A stretch of 64,000 bases of DNA from Candidatus Tumulicola sp. (GTDB lineage Bacteria; Vulcanimicrobiota; Vulcanimicrobiia; Eremiobacterales; Eremiobacteraceae). The notes below the pieces were generated by a model. The model made no database searches and was not told the origin of the DNA. It was given only the letters and a program-made list of their open reading frames with translations. Positions 26,094 to 34,848 of the stretch are shown one piece after another (the first letter of the stretch is position 1; each line of letters begins with the position of its first letter). The stretch covers positions 1-64,000 of the forward strand of contig DATNNM010000007.1 in the NCBI GenBank assembly GCA_035601835.1, given 5' to 3'. The position numbers and the translations under genes are program-made.

Positions 26094-26717
26094 GTGCGCG
26101 CCTTGCTCGACTTTTTCGCCCCGGCTCGTTGCGCGGCGTGTGGAGCGTTCGGCGGTGATCTCTGCGCGGCGTGCTTCGCGCGCATCGAAGACGCCGCGCT
26201 CGTGCGCCGTGCGGGAGACGATCGGGCTCCGCCGATCGACGCGCTCGGGCGCTATGACTCGGCGCTGCGACACATCGTGCTCGCCTTGAAGTATCGCCAT
26301 CGCCCCCGGCTCGGAGTGCAGCTCGGCACGATGCTCGGCGCGAAACTCGAGCAGCCTTTCGACGTCGTCGTGCCCGTGCCGCTTCACGCGCAGCGACGGC
26401 GCGAGCGCGGCTACAACCAGGCCGGCGTCATCGCGTCAGGAATCGCGTCGGTGCATCCTCGCTCGCCGCTCGTGCCGGAGGCGCTCAAGCGCTCGCGCGC
26501 CACGCTGCCGCAGAGCACGCTGGCATTGCCCGAACGCTCGGCCAATGTCGAGCGCGCATTCGTGCCGGGTCCGTCGGCGAACGATTTGGCGGGCGCGCGC
26601 GTTTTGTTGGTAGACGACGTCGCGACCACTGGCGCCACGTTGCAGGCCTGCGCCGCGGTCCTGCGGCGTTGTGGAGCGGCTTCGGTGCGCGCGGCGTGCG
26701 TCGCGATCCGGGTGTGA
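26094..26717 (+). CDS. ComF-family phosphoribosyltransferase-like protein
   Basis: 207 residues from GTG at 26094. The N-terminus has a zinc-finger-like Cys set (CAACGAFGGDLCAACF). The body is the ComF domain: LALKYRHRPRLG, VVPVPLHAQRRRERGYNQAG, and the PRPP-type loop VLLVDDVATTGATLQACA near the C-terminus. In naturally competent bacteria ComF helps uptake of single-stranded DNA; in many others its role is unknown and no other competence gene is in this window. Divergent from ribD. Confidence 0.93.
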   Translation: MRALLDFFAPARCAACGAFGGDLCAACFARIEDAALVRRAGDDRAPPIDALGRYDSALRHIVLALKYRHRPRLGVQLGTMLGAKLEQPFDVVVPVPLHAQRRRERGYNQAGVIASGIASVHPRSPLVPEALKRSRATLPQSTLALPERSANVERAFVPGPSANDLAGARVLLVDDVATTGATLQACAAVLRRCGAASVRAACVAIRV

Positions 26718-26783
26718 TCCCGAAGGGGCGTGGCTCATCGCGACGAACCTTGCGCTCCCACTAGTATTTGAGAGGGTATTGTC

Positions 26784-27971
26784 ATGAGCCGTATCACGCG
26801 ACGCGATTTTGTGGCCGCGGGCTTGGCCGCCGGCGGCCTCTCGCTCTTTCCCGAGCTAGTGCCGAGCGCGGCCCGGGCGCGCGACGCGCTCAAGATCGGC
26901 GTGATCCTCCCGGCGTCAGGCGTCTATACGCAGCTCGGCGACGAGATCACAAAGGGCATGCGCCTGTATTTCGATCAGATGCGCAACAAGGCGGGCGGCC
27001 GCGACATCCAAGTCATCGCCGAGAACGAGTCAAGCGATCCCAGCGTCGCTGTCACGAAGGCCACCAAACTCATCCAATCGGACAAAGTGGATCTGCTCGC
27101 CGGCATCGTCGCCACGCCAGCCGCATACGCCATCCGCGATCTGGTGCACAGCACCCAAACGGTGCTCGTCGTCGCCAACGCCGGCGGTAACGCGTTGACG
27201 CGCGCCCGTAAGAGCCCGTATATCTTCCGCACGAGTTTCACCGCTTGGCAGTTCGGCTTCCCATTGGGCAAATGGGTCGCCGATCACCTCACCAAGAGCG
27301 TCTACATCATCGCCGCAGACTACGCGTACGGGCACGAAAGCGTCAACGGGTTCAAAGAGAGCTACACTGCGGCGGGCGGCAAGATCATCGACGAACTGTA
27401 TCCGCCGCTCGGCAGCCCCGACTTCAGCTCGTACATCGCCAAGATCTCGGCCGCGCGGCCGGAAGTGCTCTTCGGCTTCCTCGCCGGCAGCGACGGCACC
27501 ATCTTCCTCAATCAGTTCAAGCAATATGGCCTGGCCGGCAGAGTGAAGCTGGCGGTGATCGGCGATATGGTGGAGGAGAACACGCTGGCTCAGGTCGGCG
27601 ATGCCGCACTCGGCGCGCGCAGCACGCTGCATTGGGCGCTCTTGATGAACAACCAGGCGAACAAAGATTTCGTCAAAGGCTTCACGATCAAGTACGGGAC
27701 CGATCCCAGCGTATACGCGATGCGCGGCTTCGACACGGCGCGCGTCATCGTGGACGCGGTGAACGCGCTTGAGGGCGACACGTCGGACAAGAAGAAATTC
27801 GTGGCGGCTCTCGAGAGCGTCAAGTTCGACAGTCCGCGCGGTCGCTTCGAGTTCGATCCGGTCACGCACAACGTCATTCAGGATGTTTATCTGCGCGAGG
27901 CGGTGCTGACGGCGACCGGCGTGCACAATAGGGTCGTCGCGGACCTCGGGCGCATCCGGGATCCCGGTTAG
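26784..27971 (+). CDS. ABC transporter substrate-binding protein, branched-chain amino acid type (Tat signal)
   Basis: 395 residues. A twin-arginine signal is visible at the start (SRITRRDFVAAGLAAGG), ending near ARA. Periplasmic-binding type 1 fold of the LivK/amide family: LKIGVILPASGVYTQLGDEI, VDLLAGIVATPAAYAI, YIIAADYAYGHESVNGFKE and YAMRGFDTARVIVDAV. It binds branched-chain amino acids or related amides; the ligand cannot be told from sequence. First gene of a five-gene plus-strand set with livH, livM, the fused ATPase and a lipid kinase. Confidence 0.93.
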   Translation: MSRITRRDFVAAGLAAGGLSLFPELVPSAARARDALKIGVILPASGVYTQLGDEITKGMRLYFDQMRNKAGGRDIQVIAENESSDPSVAVTKATKLIQSDKVDLLAGIVATPAAYAIRDLVHSTQTVLVVANAGGNALTRARKSPYIFRTSFTAWQFGFPLGKWVADHLTKSVYIIAADYAYGHESVNGFKESYTAAGGKIIDELYPPLGSPDFSSYIAKISAARPEVLFGFLAGSDGTIFLNQFKQYGLAGRVKLAVIGDMVEENTLAQVGDAALGARSTLHWALLMNNQANKDFVKGFTIKYGTDPSVYAMRGFDTARVIVDAVNALEGDTSDKKKFVAALESVKFDSPRGRFEFDPVTHNVIQDVYLREAVLTATGVHNRVVADLGRIRDPG

Positions 27972-28014
27972 GATTTCGGCGACGCGCCGCAGCGGCTGAC
28001 GTCACAGGAACGCC

Positions 28015-28875
28015 GTGCCGCTGCAGCTCTATACGATTGAGGGACTCAACAGCCTGGCGTTCGCCATGCTGTTGTTCCTGTTGGCGTCCGGATTCTCGCT
28101 GATCTTCGGCGTCGGCCGAATCGCGAATCTGGCCCACGGCAGCATGTACATGCTGGGCGGCTACCTCGGCTTTTCGGTCGCGCAGCACAGCGGCAGTTTT
28201 TGGCTTGCGCTGCTCGTCGCGCCGGTCGCAGGCGCGCTCTTCGGCATCGTGGTCGAGCGCTTGCTATTGCGGCGCCTGTACGGCCGCGAACTCGATCAAG
28301 TGCTGCTGACTGTCGGGTTGGCATTCGTCTTGGCGGACGTCACACGCTGGATCTGGGGCGCCGATATTCGCGCGCTGCCGGCGCCGCCGGCGCTTTCCGG
28401 ACTGGTGTCGGTGCTGGGCGTGCTCTATCCCAAGTATCATTTGTTCATCATCGCGCTGGGCGTCGTGCTCTTCGTCGTGGTCCTGCTCGCGATGCGCACG
28501 CCATGGGGCGCGAAAATGCGCGCGGTGACGAGCGATCCGCGCATCGCCGCCTCGCTGGGAGTCCCGACGGGCACGGTGAACGCGCTGACTTTCGCAGCAG
28601 CCACGGCGCTGGCCGCCTTCGGTGGAGCGGCCGGTGCGCCCATCGTCGCGCTGGCGCCCGGTCTCGACCTCACCATGATGCTGCTGGCGCTCATCGTGGT
28701 GGTGGTGGGCGGCCTCGGAAGCATCACCGGGGCTTTCGTGGGCGCGATCATCGTCGCGCTGGTGGACGGTTTCGGGCGGCTGTTCTTCCCCGAATCCGCT
28801 TCATTTCTCATCTTCGCGCTGATGGCGCTCGTGTTGAGCTTCCGGCCGCAGGGGTTGCTCGGGAGGGCTGGTTGA
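28015..28875 (+). CDS. livH: Branched-chain amino acid ABC transporter permease LivH
   Basis: 286 residues from GTG at 28015, with CAGGAA upstream. Inner-membrane permease with about eight hydrophobic segments. Marks of LivH: GLNSLAFAMLLFLLASGFSL, GVGRIANLAHGSMYMLGGYL, RTPWGAKMRAVTSDPRIAAS (the coupling loop) and VVVVGGLGSITGAFVGAII. The stop overlaps the ATG of livM (TGATG). Confidence 0.94.
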   Translation: MPLQLYTIEGLNSLAFAMLLFLLASGFSLIFGVGRIANLAHGSMYMLGGYLGFSVAQHSGSFWLALLVAPVAGALFGIVVERLLLRRLYGRELDQVLLTVGLAFVLADVTRWIWGADIRALPAPPALSGLVSVLGVLYPKYHLFIIALGVVLFVVVLLAMRTPWGAKMRAVTSDPRIAASLGVPTGTVNALTFAAATALAAFGGAAGAPIVALAPGLDLTMMLLALIVVVVGGLGSITGAFVGAIIVALVDGFGRLFFPESASFLIFALMALVLSFRPQGLLGRAG

Positions 28876-29804
28876 TGCGCCCGCGCACGATCCTGCTCGG
28901 CTGCATCGCGCTCGTCGCGGCGCTCGCGCCGTTGTATCTGCACGGCTACGCTTTGTATCTGGCGACCGAAGTGGCCCTGTATGCCATCGCGGCGGCGGCG
29001 CTCGATCTGCTCGTGGGTTACGCGGGCCTGGTCTCGCTCGGCCAGGCGGCATACTTCGGCATCGGCGCCTATGCGGCTGCGATCGTAGCCGCCCATTTCG
29101 GCGCCGATCTGTGGCTGACGCTCGCCGCCGGTTTTGTCTGCGCCGCCATCTTCGCCGCCGTCACGGCGCCGCTCACGCTGCGCAGCCACGGCATCTTCTT
29201 CCTCATGGTGACCCTCGCGTTCTCGCAATTGGCGTACGCGACCGCCGACAAGTGGCACAGCCTCACCGGCGGCAGCGACGGGCTCGTCGTGCCGAAGCTG
29301 GCGATCAGCGACCCGGCGTTCTACCTCGTCGCGCTCGGAATCTTGGCCGCAGTGATGCTCGCGCTCGGTTTGCTCGTGCGCTCGCCGTTCGGGCGCGTGC
29401 TGGCGGCGACGCGTCAAAACGAGACCCGCGTCCGGGCGCTTGGACTCTCCGCCTTCTGGTACAAGTATTGGGCGATCGTTCTCGTCGGCGGGATCACCGG
29501 ACTCGCCGGCGTCTTGCACGCGCACCATCGCGCGTTCGTGAGCCTGGCAGACCTGCATTGGACCAATTCGGTGACGCTGCTCGTCATGGTGCTGCTCGGC
29601 GGACGGCAAACGTTGTGGGGCGGTGTCGTCGGCGCAGCGGTCTTCACGCTGCTCGAGGCGTGGATCTCCTCGAAGACCGACCAGTGGGAGATGTTCGTCA
29701 TCGGCGCTGTGCTGATCGCGATCGTGCTGTTCACGCCGCGCGGGCTCACCAGCCTCTTCGCGTCGTTCCGGACGATGGTCGGAGGCGGCGGCGAACATGC
29801 CTGA
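28875..29804 (+). CDS. livM: Branched-chain amino acid ABC transporter permease LivM
   Basis: 309 residues from ATG at 28875; an open frame further upstream is only livH sequence read out of frame. Second permease of the pair. Marks: LDLLVGYAGLVSLGQAAYFG, IFFLMVTLAFSQLAYA, RSPFGRVLAATRQNETRVRA and LLGGRQTLWGGVVGAAVFTL. It overlaps the ATPase gene by 8 bases. Confidence 0.94.
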   Translation: MRPRTILLGCIALVAALAPLYLHGYALYLATEVALYAIAAAALDLLVGYAGLVSLGQAAYFGIGAYAAAIVAAHFGADLWLTLAAGFVCAAIFAAVTAPLTLRSHGIFFLMVTLAFSQLAYATADKWHSLTGGSDGLVVPKLAISDPAFYLVALGILAAVMLALGLLVRSPFGRVLAATRQNETRVRALGLSAFWYKYWAIVLVGGITGLAGVLHAHHRAFVSLADLHWTNSVTLLVMVLLGGRQTLWGGVVGAAVFTLLEAWISSKTDQWEMFVIGAVLIAIVLFTPRGLTSLFASFRTMVGGGGEHA

Positions 29805-31266
29805 ACTCCAGGTCGAATCCGTCACCAAGCGTTTCGGCGGGGTGGTCGCGCTGGATGGCGTTTCCCTTTCGATCGAGCGCGCCGAACGTCGCGCGCTCAT
29901 CGGTCCCAACGGAGCGGGCAAGAGCACGCTGTTCAACGTGATCAGCGGCGAGCTGCGGCCCACGATGGGCGACGTGGACCTGGCAGGCGTGCGCACGACC
30001 GGCATGTCGCCGGAACGCATCGCGCGCCTGGGGCTGTCGCGCACCTTTCAGACCAGCAGTTTGTTCCCCGAGGCTACCGTCCTGGAAAACGTCGTGCTCG
30101 CATTGCTGCCGGGCGAGGGTCATCGTTGGAACTGCGTGACGCCGCTCGAACGTTTTGCCCATCACGAACAGCTCGCACGCGAGGCGCTGAACGCAGTCGG
30201 GCTGCTTGCGCGAGCGGGGAGCCTCGCCGGCAGCCTCTCTCACGGCGAATCGCGCCAATTGGAACTTGCGAGCGCGTTGGCGCAGCGGCCGCATCTTCTG
30301 CTGCTCGACGAACCGCTAGCCGGCCTGGCGAAGTCGGAGCGCGATCGGATCGGCGCGTTGCTGCGGGGCTTGCCGCGCGATCTCACGATCCTGCTCATCG
30401 AACACGATCTCGAGTTCGCGCAGGCCTTCGCCGACCGCATGACCGTGCTGCACAATGGCCGCGTGCTAGCCGAGGGCCCGCCGGATGACGTTCGCAACAA
30501 CCCGGCGGTGATCGAAGTGTACATGGGCAGCGGCGCCGCGGTGGCGGCTCGCCGGCCCGAACGTGCTCCCGGCCCGGTACTGCTTGAGGTGCGTGGTCTA
30601 CGCGCGGGATACGGCGAGGCGCTCGTGCTCGAAGACGTCTCCATCGACGTCCGCAAAGGCGAAGTGGTCGCGATCCTGGGCCGCAACGGCATGGGAAAGA
30701 CCACGTTGCTCCATGCGCTGATGAACTTCGTGCCGTTGTCGGCCGGCAAGGTGAGGTTGGATGGCCGCGACTTGGCGCGCGCCTCCACGCTCGCTCGGGC
30801 ACGCGCTGGGCTGGCGCTCGTGCCGCAGGGGCGTCACATGCTCGCCGGCCTGAGCGTGGCCGAGGAGCTTGACTTGAGTCCGCGCCCCGGACCTTGGACC
30901 CGCGAGCGGATCTTCAACCTTTTCCCACGTTTGCGCGAGCGGGCCGGTCAATCGAGCGTGAATCTGTCGGGCGGAGAGCAGCAGATGCTTGCGATCGCTC
31001 GCGCGATGCTGCGCAATCCCACACTTCTGCTCATGGACGAGCCGAGCGAGGGCTTGAGTCCGGCGCTGGTACGCTCGTTGGAGAGCACCATCGCTTCGCT
31101 GCGCGACGACGGCGAGACGGTGCTGCTGGCCGAGCAGAACATCGATCTGGCGCTCGCCGTCGCAGACCGCGTGTACGTGCTCGAGCACGGCCGCGTGGTC
31201 GAGCACGACACGGCGCGCGCCTTTGCTGCGCAGCGCTCGAGGTTGGAAAAGAGCCTGGGCGTTTGA
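29797..31266 (+). CDS. Fused LivG-LivF ATP-binding protein
   Basis: 489 residues holding two complete ABC ATPases that are normally separate proteins. Half 1 (1-245, LivG-like): Walker A LIGPNGAGKSTLFNVI, the signature in the form SLSHGESRQLELA, Walker B LLLLDEPLAGL, switch His in LIEHDLEFA, and the LivG-type start VTKRFGGVVALDGVSL. Half 2 (260-489, LivF-like): GRNGMGKTTLLHALM, ALVPQGRHMLAGLSV, NLSGGEQQMLAIARAML, LLMDEPSEGLSP and LLAEQNIDLAL. A short linker joins them. The fusion fixes a 1:1 ratio of the two ATPases. The first signature has His where Gly is usual (LSHGE for LSGGE). Confidence 0.93.
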   Translation: MPELQVESVTKRFGGVVALDGVSLSIERAERRALIGPNGAGKSTLFNVISGELRPTMGDVDLAGVRTTGMSPERIARLGLSRTFQTSSLFPEATVLENVVLALLPGEGHRWNCVTPLERFAHHEQLAREALNAVGLLARAGSLAGSLSHGESRQLELASALAQRPHLLLLDEPLAGLAKSERDRIGALLRGLPRDLTILLIEHDLEFAQAFADRMTVLHNGRVLAEGPPDDVRNNPAVIEVYMGSGAAVAARRPERAPGPVLLEVRGLRAGYGEALVLEDVSIDVRKGEVVAILGRNGMGKTTLLHALMNFVPLSAGKVRLDGRDLARASTLARARAGLALVPQGRHMLAGLSVAEELDLSPRPGPWTRERIFNLFPRLRERAGQSSVNLSGGEQQMLAIARAMLRNPTLLLMDEPSEGLSPALVRSLESTIASLRDDGETVLLAEQNIDLALAVADRVYVLEHGRVVEHDTARAFAAQRSRLEKSLGV

Positions 31267-31267
31267 C

Positions 31268-32152
31268 GTGACAGCACGGGCATGCGTCATCGTCGCGAAT
31301 CCGCGCTCGGGCGGCGGCAATGTCATCGCGGCAACGCGTGCGATTTTGACGACGCCTGAGATCAAGACGGTCGCCGTGCTGGAACTAAGCCGCGACCAGG
31401 AGTTCGCGAGCCGGCTCAATAGTTTTGTAGGTGATAAGAAGCCCATCATCGCATGCATCGGCGGAGACGGTACGATCTCCGCGGTGTTGAACGCGCTTGC
31501 GCATCCGGGCCGGTGCGTGTTGGCCGTCGTGCCATGCGGCTCGGGGAACGACCTCGCGCGAGAGCTGGACATCGACGGCGTCCGAACGGCGCTCGACGTG
31601 CTGGCCCGAGGGCGCGAGCGTTCGATCGATTTCGGCATCGTCAATGGAAAGCGCTTCGTCAACGGAGTGGGCATCGGACTGGACGCCGAGGTGGCTCGCA
31701 TGGCGGCCGCGATCCGTGCGCGCGGCGTCTTTCATGCAGCGTCGTACTATTTGGCGGCGCTGCGAGGCTTGCTCACCGTCAAGCCGGTCGGCTCACGCGT
31801 AGCCGCCGCCGAACAGAGCCCCGTGCCGTTTGACGACCTCGTGATGATCACGATCGGCAACGGCAAGTGGTACGGCGGCGGCTTTCGCGGTGCTCCGCTC
31901 GCCGAGCTAGACGATGGGATGTTGGATTGCTACGCGTTCCGCGACGTGCTCGGGCTCTTCCGGCGGCTGGGGCTGATGCAGCGCATTAAGGCCGGCGTGC
32001 ACGGCAAGGATCCGAATGTCACCGCGATCCGCACCGATCGACTCACGATCGAGTTCGCGCGAAGCGTGGCGATGCACGTGGACGGCGAACTCACCGAAAC
32101 CACGCGCGCAGACATCTCGCTGGTCGCGCTTGGCGCAAGAATACTGGCTTAG
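31268..32152 (+). CDS. Diacylglycerol kinase-like lipid kinase (YegS/DagK family)
   Basis: 294 residues from GTG at 31268, 1 base after the ATPase stop; a longer frame from 31223 would run through that gene. Catalytic-domain motifs: VIVANPRSGGGNV, CIGGDGTISAVLNAL (GGDGT) and VVPCGSGNDLARELD. The C-terminal domain has GNGKWYGGGFRGAPLAELDD and DGELTE. Family members phosphorylate diacylglycerol, ceramide or phosphatidylglycerol; the exact lipid is unknown. The stop overlaps the convergent stop of the pyrophosphorylase gene by 4 bases. Confidence 0.92.
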   Translation: MTARACVIVANPRSGGGNVIAATRAILTTPEIKTVAVLELSRDQEFASRLNSFVGDKKPIIACIGGDGTISAVLNALAHPGRCVLAVVPCGSGNDLARELDIDGVRTALDVLARGRERSIDFGIVNGKRFVNGVGIGLDAEVARMAAAIRARGVFHAASYYLAALRGLLTVKPVGSRVAAAEQSPVPFDDLVMITIGNGKWYGGGFRGAPLAELDDGMLDCYAFRDVLGLFRRLGLMQRIKAGVHGKDPNVTAIRTDRLTIEFARSVAMHVDGELTETTRADISLVALGARILA

Positions 32153-33147
32153 GCGTCTCGCGCGGTGATGTGCCCCGCGACGGCATATTCACCGCCGTTT
32201 TGGACCGTGCCGGGCGCTACGACGGCGTTGACGCCGAAGATCGCGTCGCGGATGCGCGCGCCCGCGCCGACGCGTACGCCGCTCCACAGGATCGACTGCT
32301 CGATGAGCGCGCCCGCTTCAATCACGCAGCGGCTGCCGATGCACGACGGCCCAACGATTCGAGCGCTGGGATCGAGCGTGACGCCCGGACCGGTCAGCAC
32401 GCCGTCGCGCAGCGCTGCGCCGTCGGCGATCGCCAGCTTCACGACGCCGGTCAACGCGTCGCGATGCACGCGCCGGTATTCCGACGGCGTGCCGACGTCG
32501 CACCAATACGCCTCCTGGCGCATGCCGTAGAAGCGCTCTTCGGCCTTCAAGAGATAGGGGAAGACCTGCTTGCCGAAATCGTAGAACGTGTTGGCCGGGA
32601 TGTGCTCGAGGACGCTGGGCTCGAAGATGTACACGCCGGTGTTGACGAAGTTGCTCAGCTCCGTCCCCGGCACCGGTTTCTCTTGGAAGCTCTTGATGCG
32701 CCCGTCCGAATCCGTCACCACCACGCCGTACTGACTGACGTTCTCCGCTTGCGCCAGCACGATCGTCGCGGTGGCGCCGCGTCGCTGGTGGAAGGCGATG
32801 GCCGCCGCAAGATCGATGGTGGTGACGTCATCGCAGCCGATGACGACAAAGGTCTGGTTGAACCGGGCCGCGAGCTGCTTGACCGCGCCGGCGCTGCCCA
32901 TGAGTTCCGTCTCGTGCAGATACGTGATGCGCGCGTTCCATTTCGCGCCCTCGCCGACGTACTTGCGCACCGCATCGGCGAAATAGTGGACGTTGATGGC
33001 GATGTCATCGACGCCGTTGGCGCGCAAGTATTCGAGGACGTGGGCGACGACCGGCCGGTCGAGCACCGGCACGAGCGGCTTGGGCACGTTCAGCGTGAGC
33101 GGATACAGGCGGGTGGAAAGACCGCCTGCTAGGATCATCCCGCGCAT
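32149..33147 (-). CDS. Sugar-nucleotide pyrophosphorylase (mannose-1-phosphate guanylyltransferase-like)
   Basis: 332 residues. N-terminal nucleotidyltransferase fold with MILAGGLSTRLYPLTLNVPK (G-x-G-x-R and PKP), VVIGCDDVTTIDL and EKPVPGTELSNFVNTGVYIF, then a C-terminal left-handed beta helix of hexapeptides (GPSCIGSRCVIEAGALIEQS). This is the layout of bacterial GDP-mannose or glucose-1-phosphate type enzymes; the nucleotide and sugar cannot be fixed. It follows the WecG-like gene by 33 bases and may supply its sugar donor. Confidence 0.9.
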   Translation of the reverse strand: MRGMILAGGLSTRLYPLTLNVPKPLVPVLDRPVVAHVLEYLRANGVDDIAINVHYFADAVRKYVGEGAKWNARITYLHETELMGSAGAVKQLAARFNQTFVVIGCDDVTTIDLAAAIAFHQRRGATATIVLAQAENVSQYGVVVTDSDGRIKSFQEKPVPGTELSNFVNTGVYIFEPSVLEHIPANTFYDFGKQVFPYLLKAEERFYGMRQEAYWCDVGTPSEYRRVHRDALTGVVKLAIADGAALRDGVLTGPGVTLDPSARIVGPSCIGSRCVIEAGALIEQSILWSGVRVGAGARIRDAIFGVNAVVAPGTVQNGGEYAVAGHITARDA

Positions 33148-33180
33148 GCGTGGACTCTTTGACCGTTGGGGTTGGCCCGC

Positions 33181-33948
33181 CTACCGCTCGCCATGGCCTC
33201 GCTCGAAGAACGCCTGTCTGAGCGCACGCGCTGCGAAAACCGGCAGCGCGAGTTGCCGCGCGAAGCGGCGAGGTTCGCGCACCAAACGATACAGCCACTC
33301 CAGGCCGGCCCGCCGGATCGCAAGCGGCGCGCGCGGCATGCGGCCGGAAACGACATCGAACGCACCGCCCACTCCTATGCACGTCACGGGGCCGAGCGCG
33401 TTTCGGTGCTCGGAGATCCAGTATTCCTGACGCGGGAATCCCATGCCGACAAACGCGAGACGAGCGCCGGACTCGCGAATGCGGCGTGCCACGCTCTCGC
33501 CGTCCTCGGCCGGGAAGTAGCCGTGCTGCGCGCCTGCGATCTGCAGGCCGGCGTGCCGGCCGGCGAGCGCGGCGCCGGCTTGTGTCGCTACGCCATCGGA
33601 GCCGCCGAGCAAGAACATCCGCCAGCCGCGCGCGACGCTCTCCGCGCACAAACGCTCGAGGAGGTCGATGCCGGGAACGCGCTCCGGAACCGGGCGCCCG
33701 AGCCAGCGCGATGCGAGCACGATGCCAAGGGTATCGGGCACGACCAGGTCTGCAGCGTTGATGACGTCTCGGTAGCGCTCGTCCCGGTATGCCAGGTTCG
33801 CCATTTCGGCGCCCAGCGTCACGACCTGCGCGAAGCGCCCGGCCTCTATAAAGGAGGCGATTTGCTCGACGGCTCCCGCCATGTCGACGCGATCGACCCG
33901 GCAGCCGAGAATCCTGACGGAGTTCTGCGCGAGTGTGCCGGCGGTCAA
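33181..33948 (-). CDS. WecG/TagA/CpsF-family glycosyltransferase
   Basis: 255 residues if it begins at TTG 33948, which overlaps the dapA stop (TTGA); an ATG at 33980 would add 11 residues. GT26 family: transfers N-acetylmannosamine-type sugars onto undecaprenyl-linked GlcNAc in surface-polymer synthesis. Marks: VVTLGAEMANLAYRDERYRD, LVVPDTLGIVLASRWLGRPV, MFLLGGSDGVATQAGAAL, FVGMGFPRQEYWI and GVGGAFDVVSGRMPRAP. Its place directly after the DAP operon suggests cell-surface work, but the acceptor is unknown. Confidence 0.92.
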   Translation of the reverse strand: MTAGTLAQNSVRILGCRVDRVDMAGAVEQIASFIEAGRFAQVVTLGAEMANLAYRDERYRDVINAADLVVPDTLGIVLASRWLGRPVPERVPGIDLLERLCAESVARGWRMFLLGGSDGVATQAGAALAGRHAGLQIAGAQHGYFPAEDGESVARRIRESGARLAFVGMGFPRQEYWISEHRNALGPVTCIGVGGAFDVVSGRMPRAPLAIRRAGLEWLYRLVREPRRFARQLALPVFAARALRQAFFERGHGER

Positions 33949-34847
33949 CGCGCCGGTGCGGCGGCCAGCGTCCGAAGCCATGGCGCGATCGCTGCGTCGA
34001 GCGCCCGCTCTTGCTCGGCGTTCAGCGGACACAGCGGCGGACGGCAGCGTCCGGTCGCGAAGCCGAAGCGCCGCATGGCCGCCTTCACCGGGATCGGGCT
34101 GGTCACCGCAAAGAGCGCCTTGCATAGCGGCAGGAGTTTCGCGTGAAGCGCGGCGGCGCGGCCGCTGTCGCCCGCTTGGAACGCGTCAAGCATGGCGCGG
34201 ACGTCTTCACCCGCGACATGGCTGATGACGCTCACGATGCCGCGTCCGCCGATCGCCGCGATCGGCAGCGTCAGGTGATCGTCGCCGGAGTAGACGTCGA
34301 AATCAGGCGCCACCCGGGCGATGATCTCCGCGATCTGCATCAGGTCGCCGCTGGATTCTTTGACCGCGACGATGAGCGGGTGCTTAGACAGACTCACGAT
34401 CGTGTCCGGCAGGATGTTGACTGCGGTGCGCCCGGGGATGTTGTAGATCGCGATCGGGGTCTTTACGGCATCTGCGATCGCCGTGAAATGCTCGATCAAG
34501 CCGGCTTGGGGAGGCTTGTTGTAGTACGGTCCGACGAGCAACAGCGCGTCCACGCCGCATTGCTCGGCCTTCTTGCTCAGTTCGACCGAGTGGTGCGTGT
34601 CGTTGCCGCCGGTGTTGGCGATGACTTTGGCTTTGCCGCGGACCGCTTGAGCGACGGCCACGAAGAGGCGCAATTTCTCCTCATCGCTCAGCGTCGGCGA
34701 TTCGCCGGTCGTGCCCGCGATCACCAAGCCCGTCGTACCGCGCTCGCACAGCCACGCCGCAAGCCGCCCGGCTTCGTCGTAATCCACAGCGCCGGTGTCG
34801 CGCATCGGGGTGATCATCGCGGTGACGACGGGCCCGAATCGTGACAT
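33945..34847 (-). CDS. dapA: 4-hydroxy-tetrahydrodipicolinate synthase DapA
   Basis: 300 residues. Condenses aspartate semialdehyde and pyruvate, the first committed step to diaminopimelate and lysine. Motifs: GTTGLVIAGTTGESPTLS, LLLVGPYYNKPPQAGLIEHF, YNIPGRTAVN with the Tyr and Arg of the active site, and the Schiff-base Lys in IVAVKESSGDL near residue 166. ATG at 34847, 1 base after lysC. Confidence 0.97.
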   Translation of the reverse strand: MSRFGPVVTAMITPMRDTGAVDYDEAGRLAAWLCERGTTGLVIAGTTGESPTLSDEEKLRLFVAVAQAVRGKAKVIANTGGNDTHHSVELSKKAEQCGVDALLLVGPYYNKPPQAGLIEHFTAIADAVKTPIAIYNIPGRTAVNILPDTIVSLSKHPLIVAVKESSGDLMQIAEIIARVAPDFDVYSGDDHLTLPIAAIGGRGIVSVISHVAGEDVRAMLDAFQAGDSGRAAALHAKLLPLCKALFAVTSPIPVKAAMRRFGFATGRCRPPLCPLNAEQERALDAAIAPWLRTLAAAPAR

Positions 34848-34848
34848 G

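Noticed and set aside
28437-30044. 535-residue open frame on the minus strand opposite livH/livM
   Set aside because: Low-complexity Arg/Glu composition and no domain; livH and livM are clear on the plus strand.
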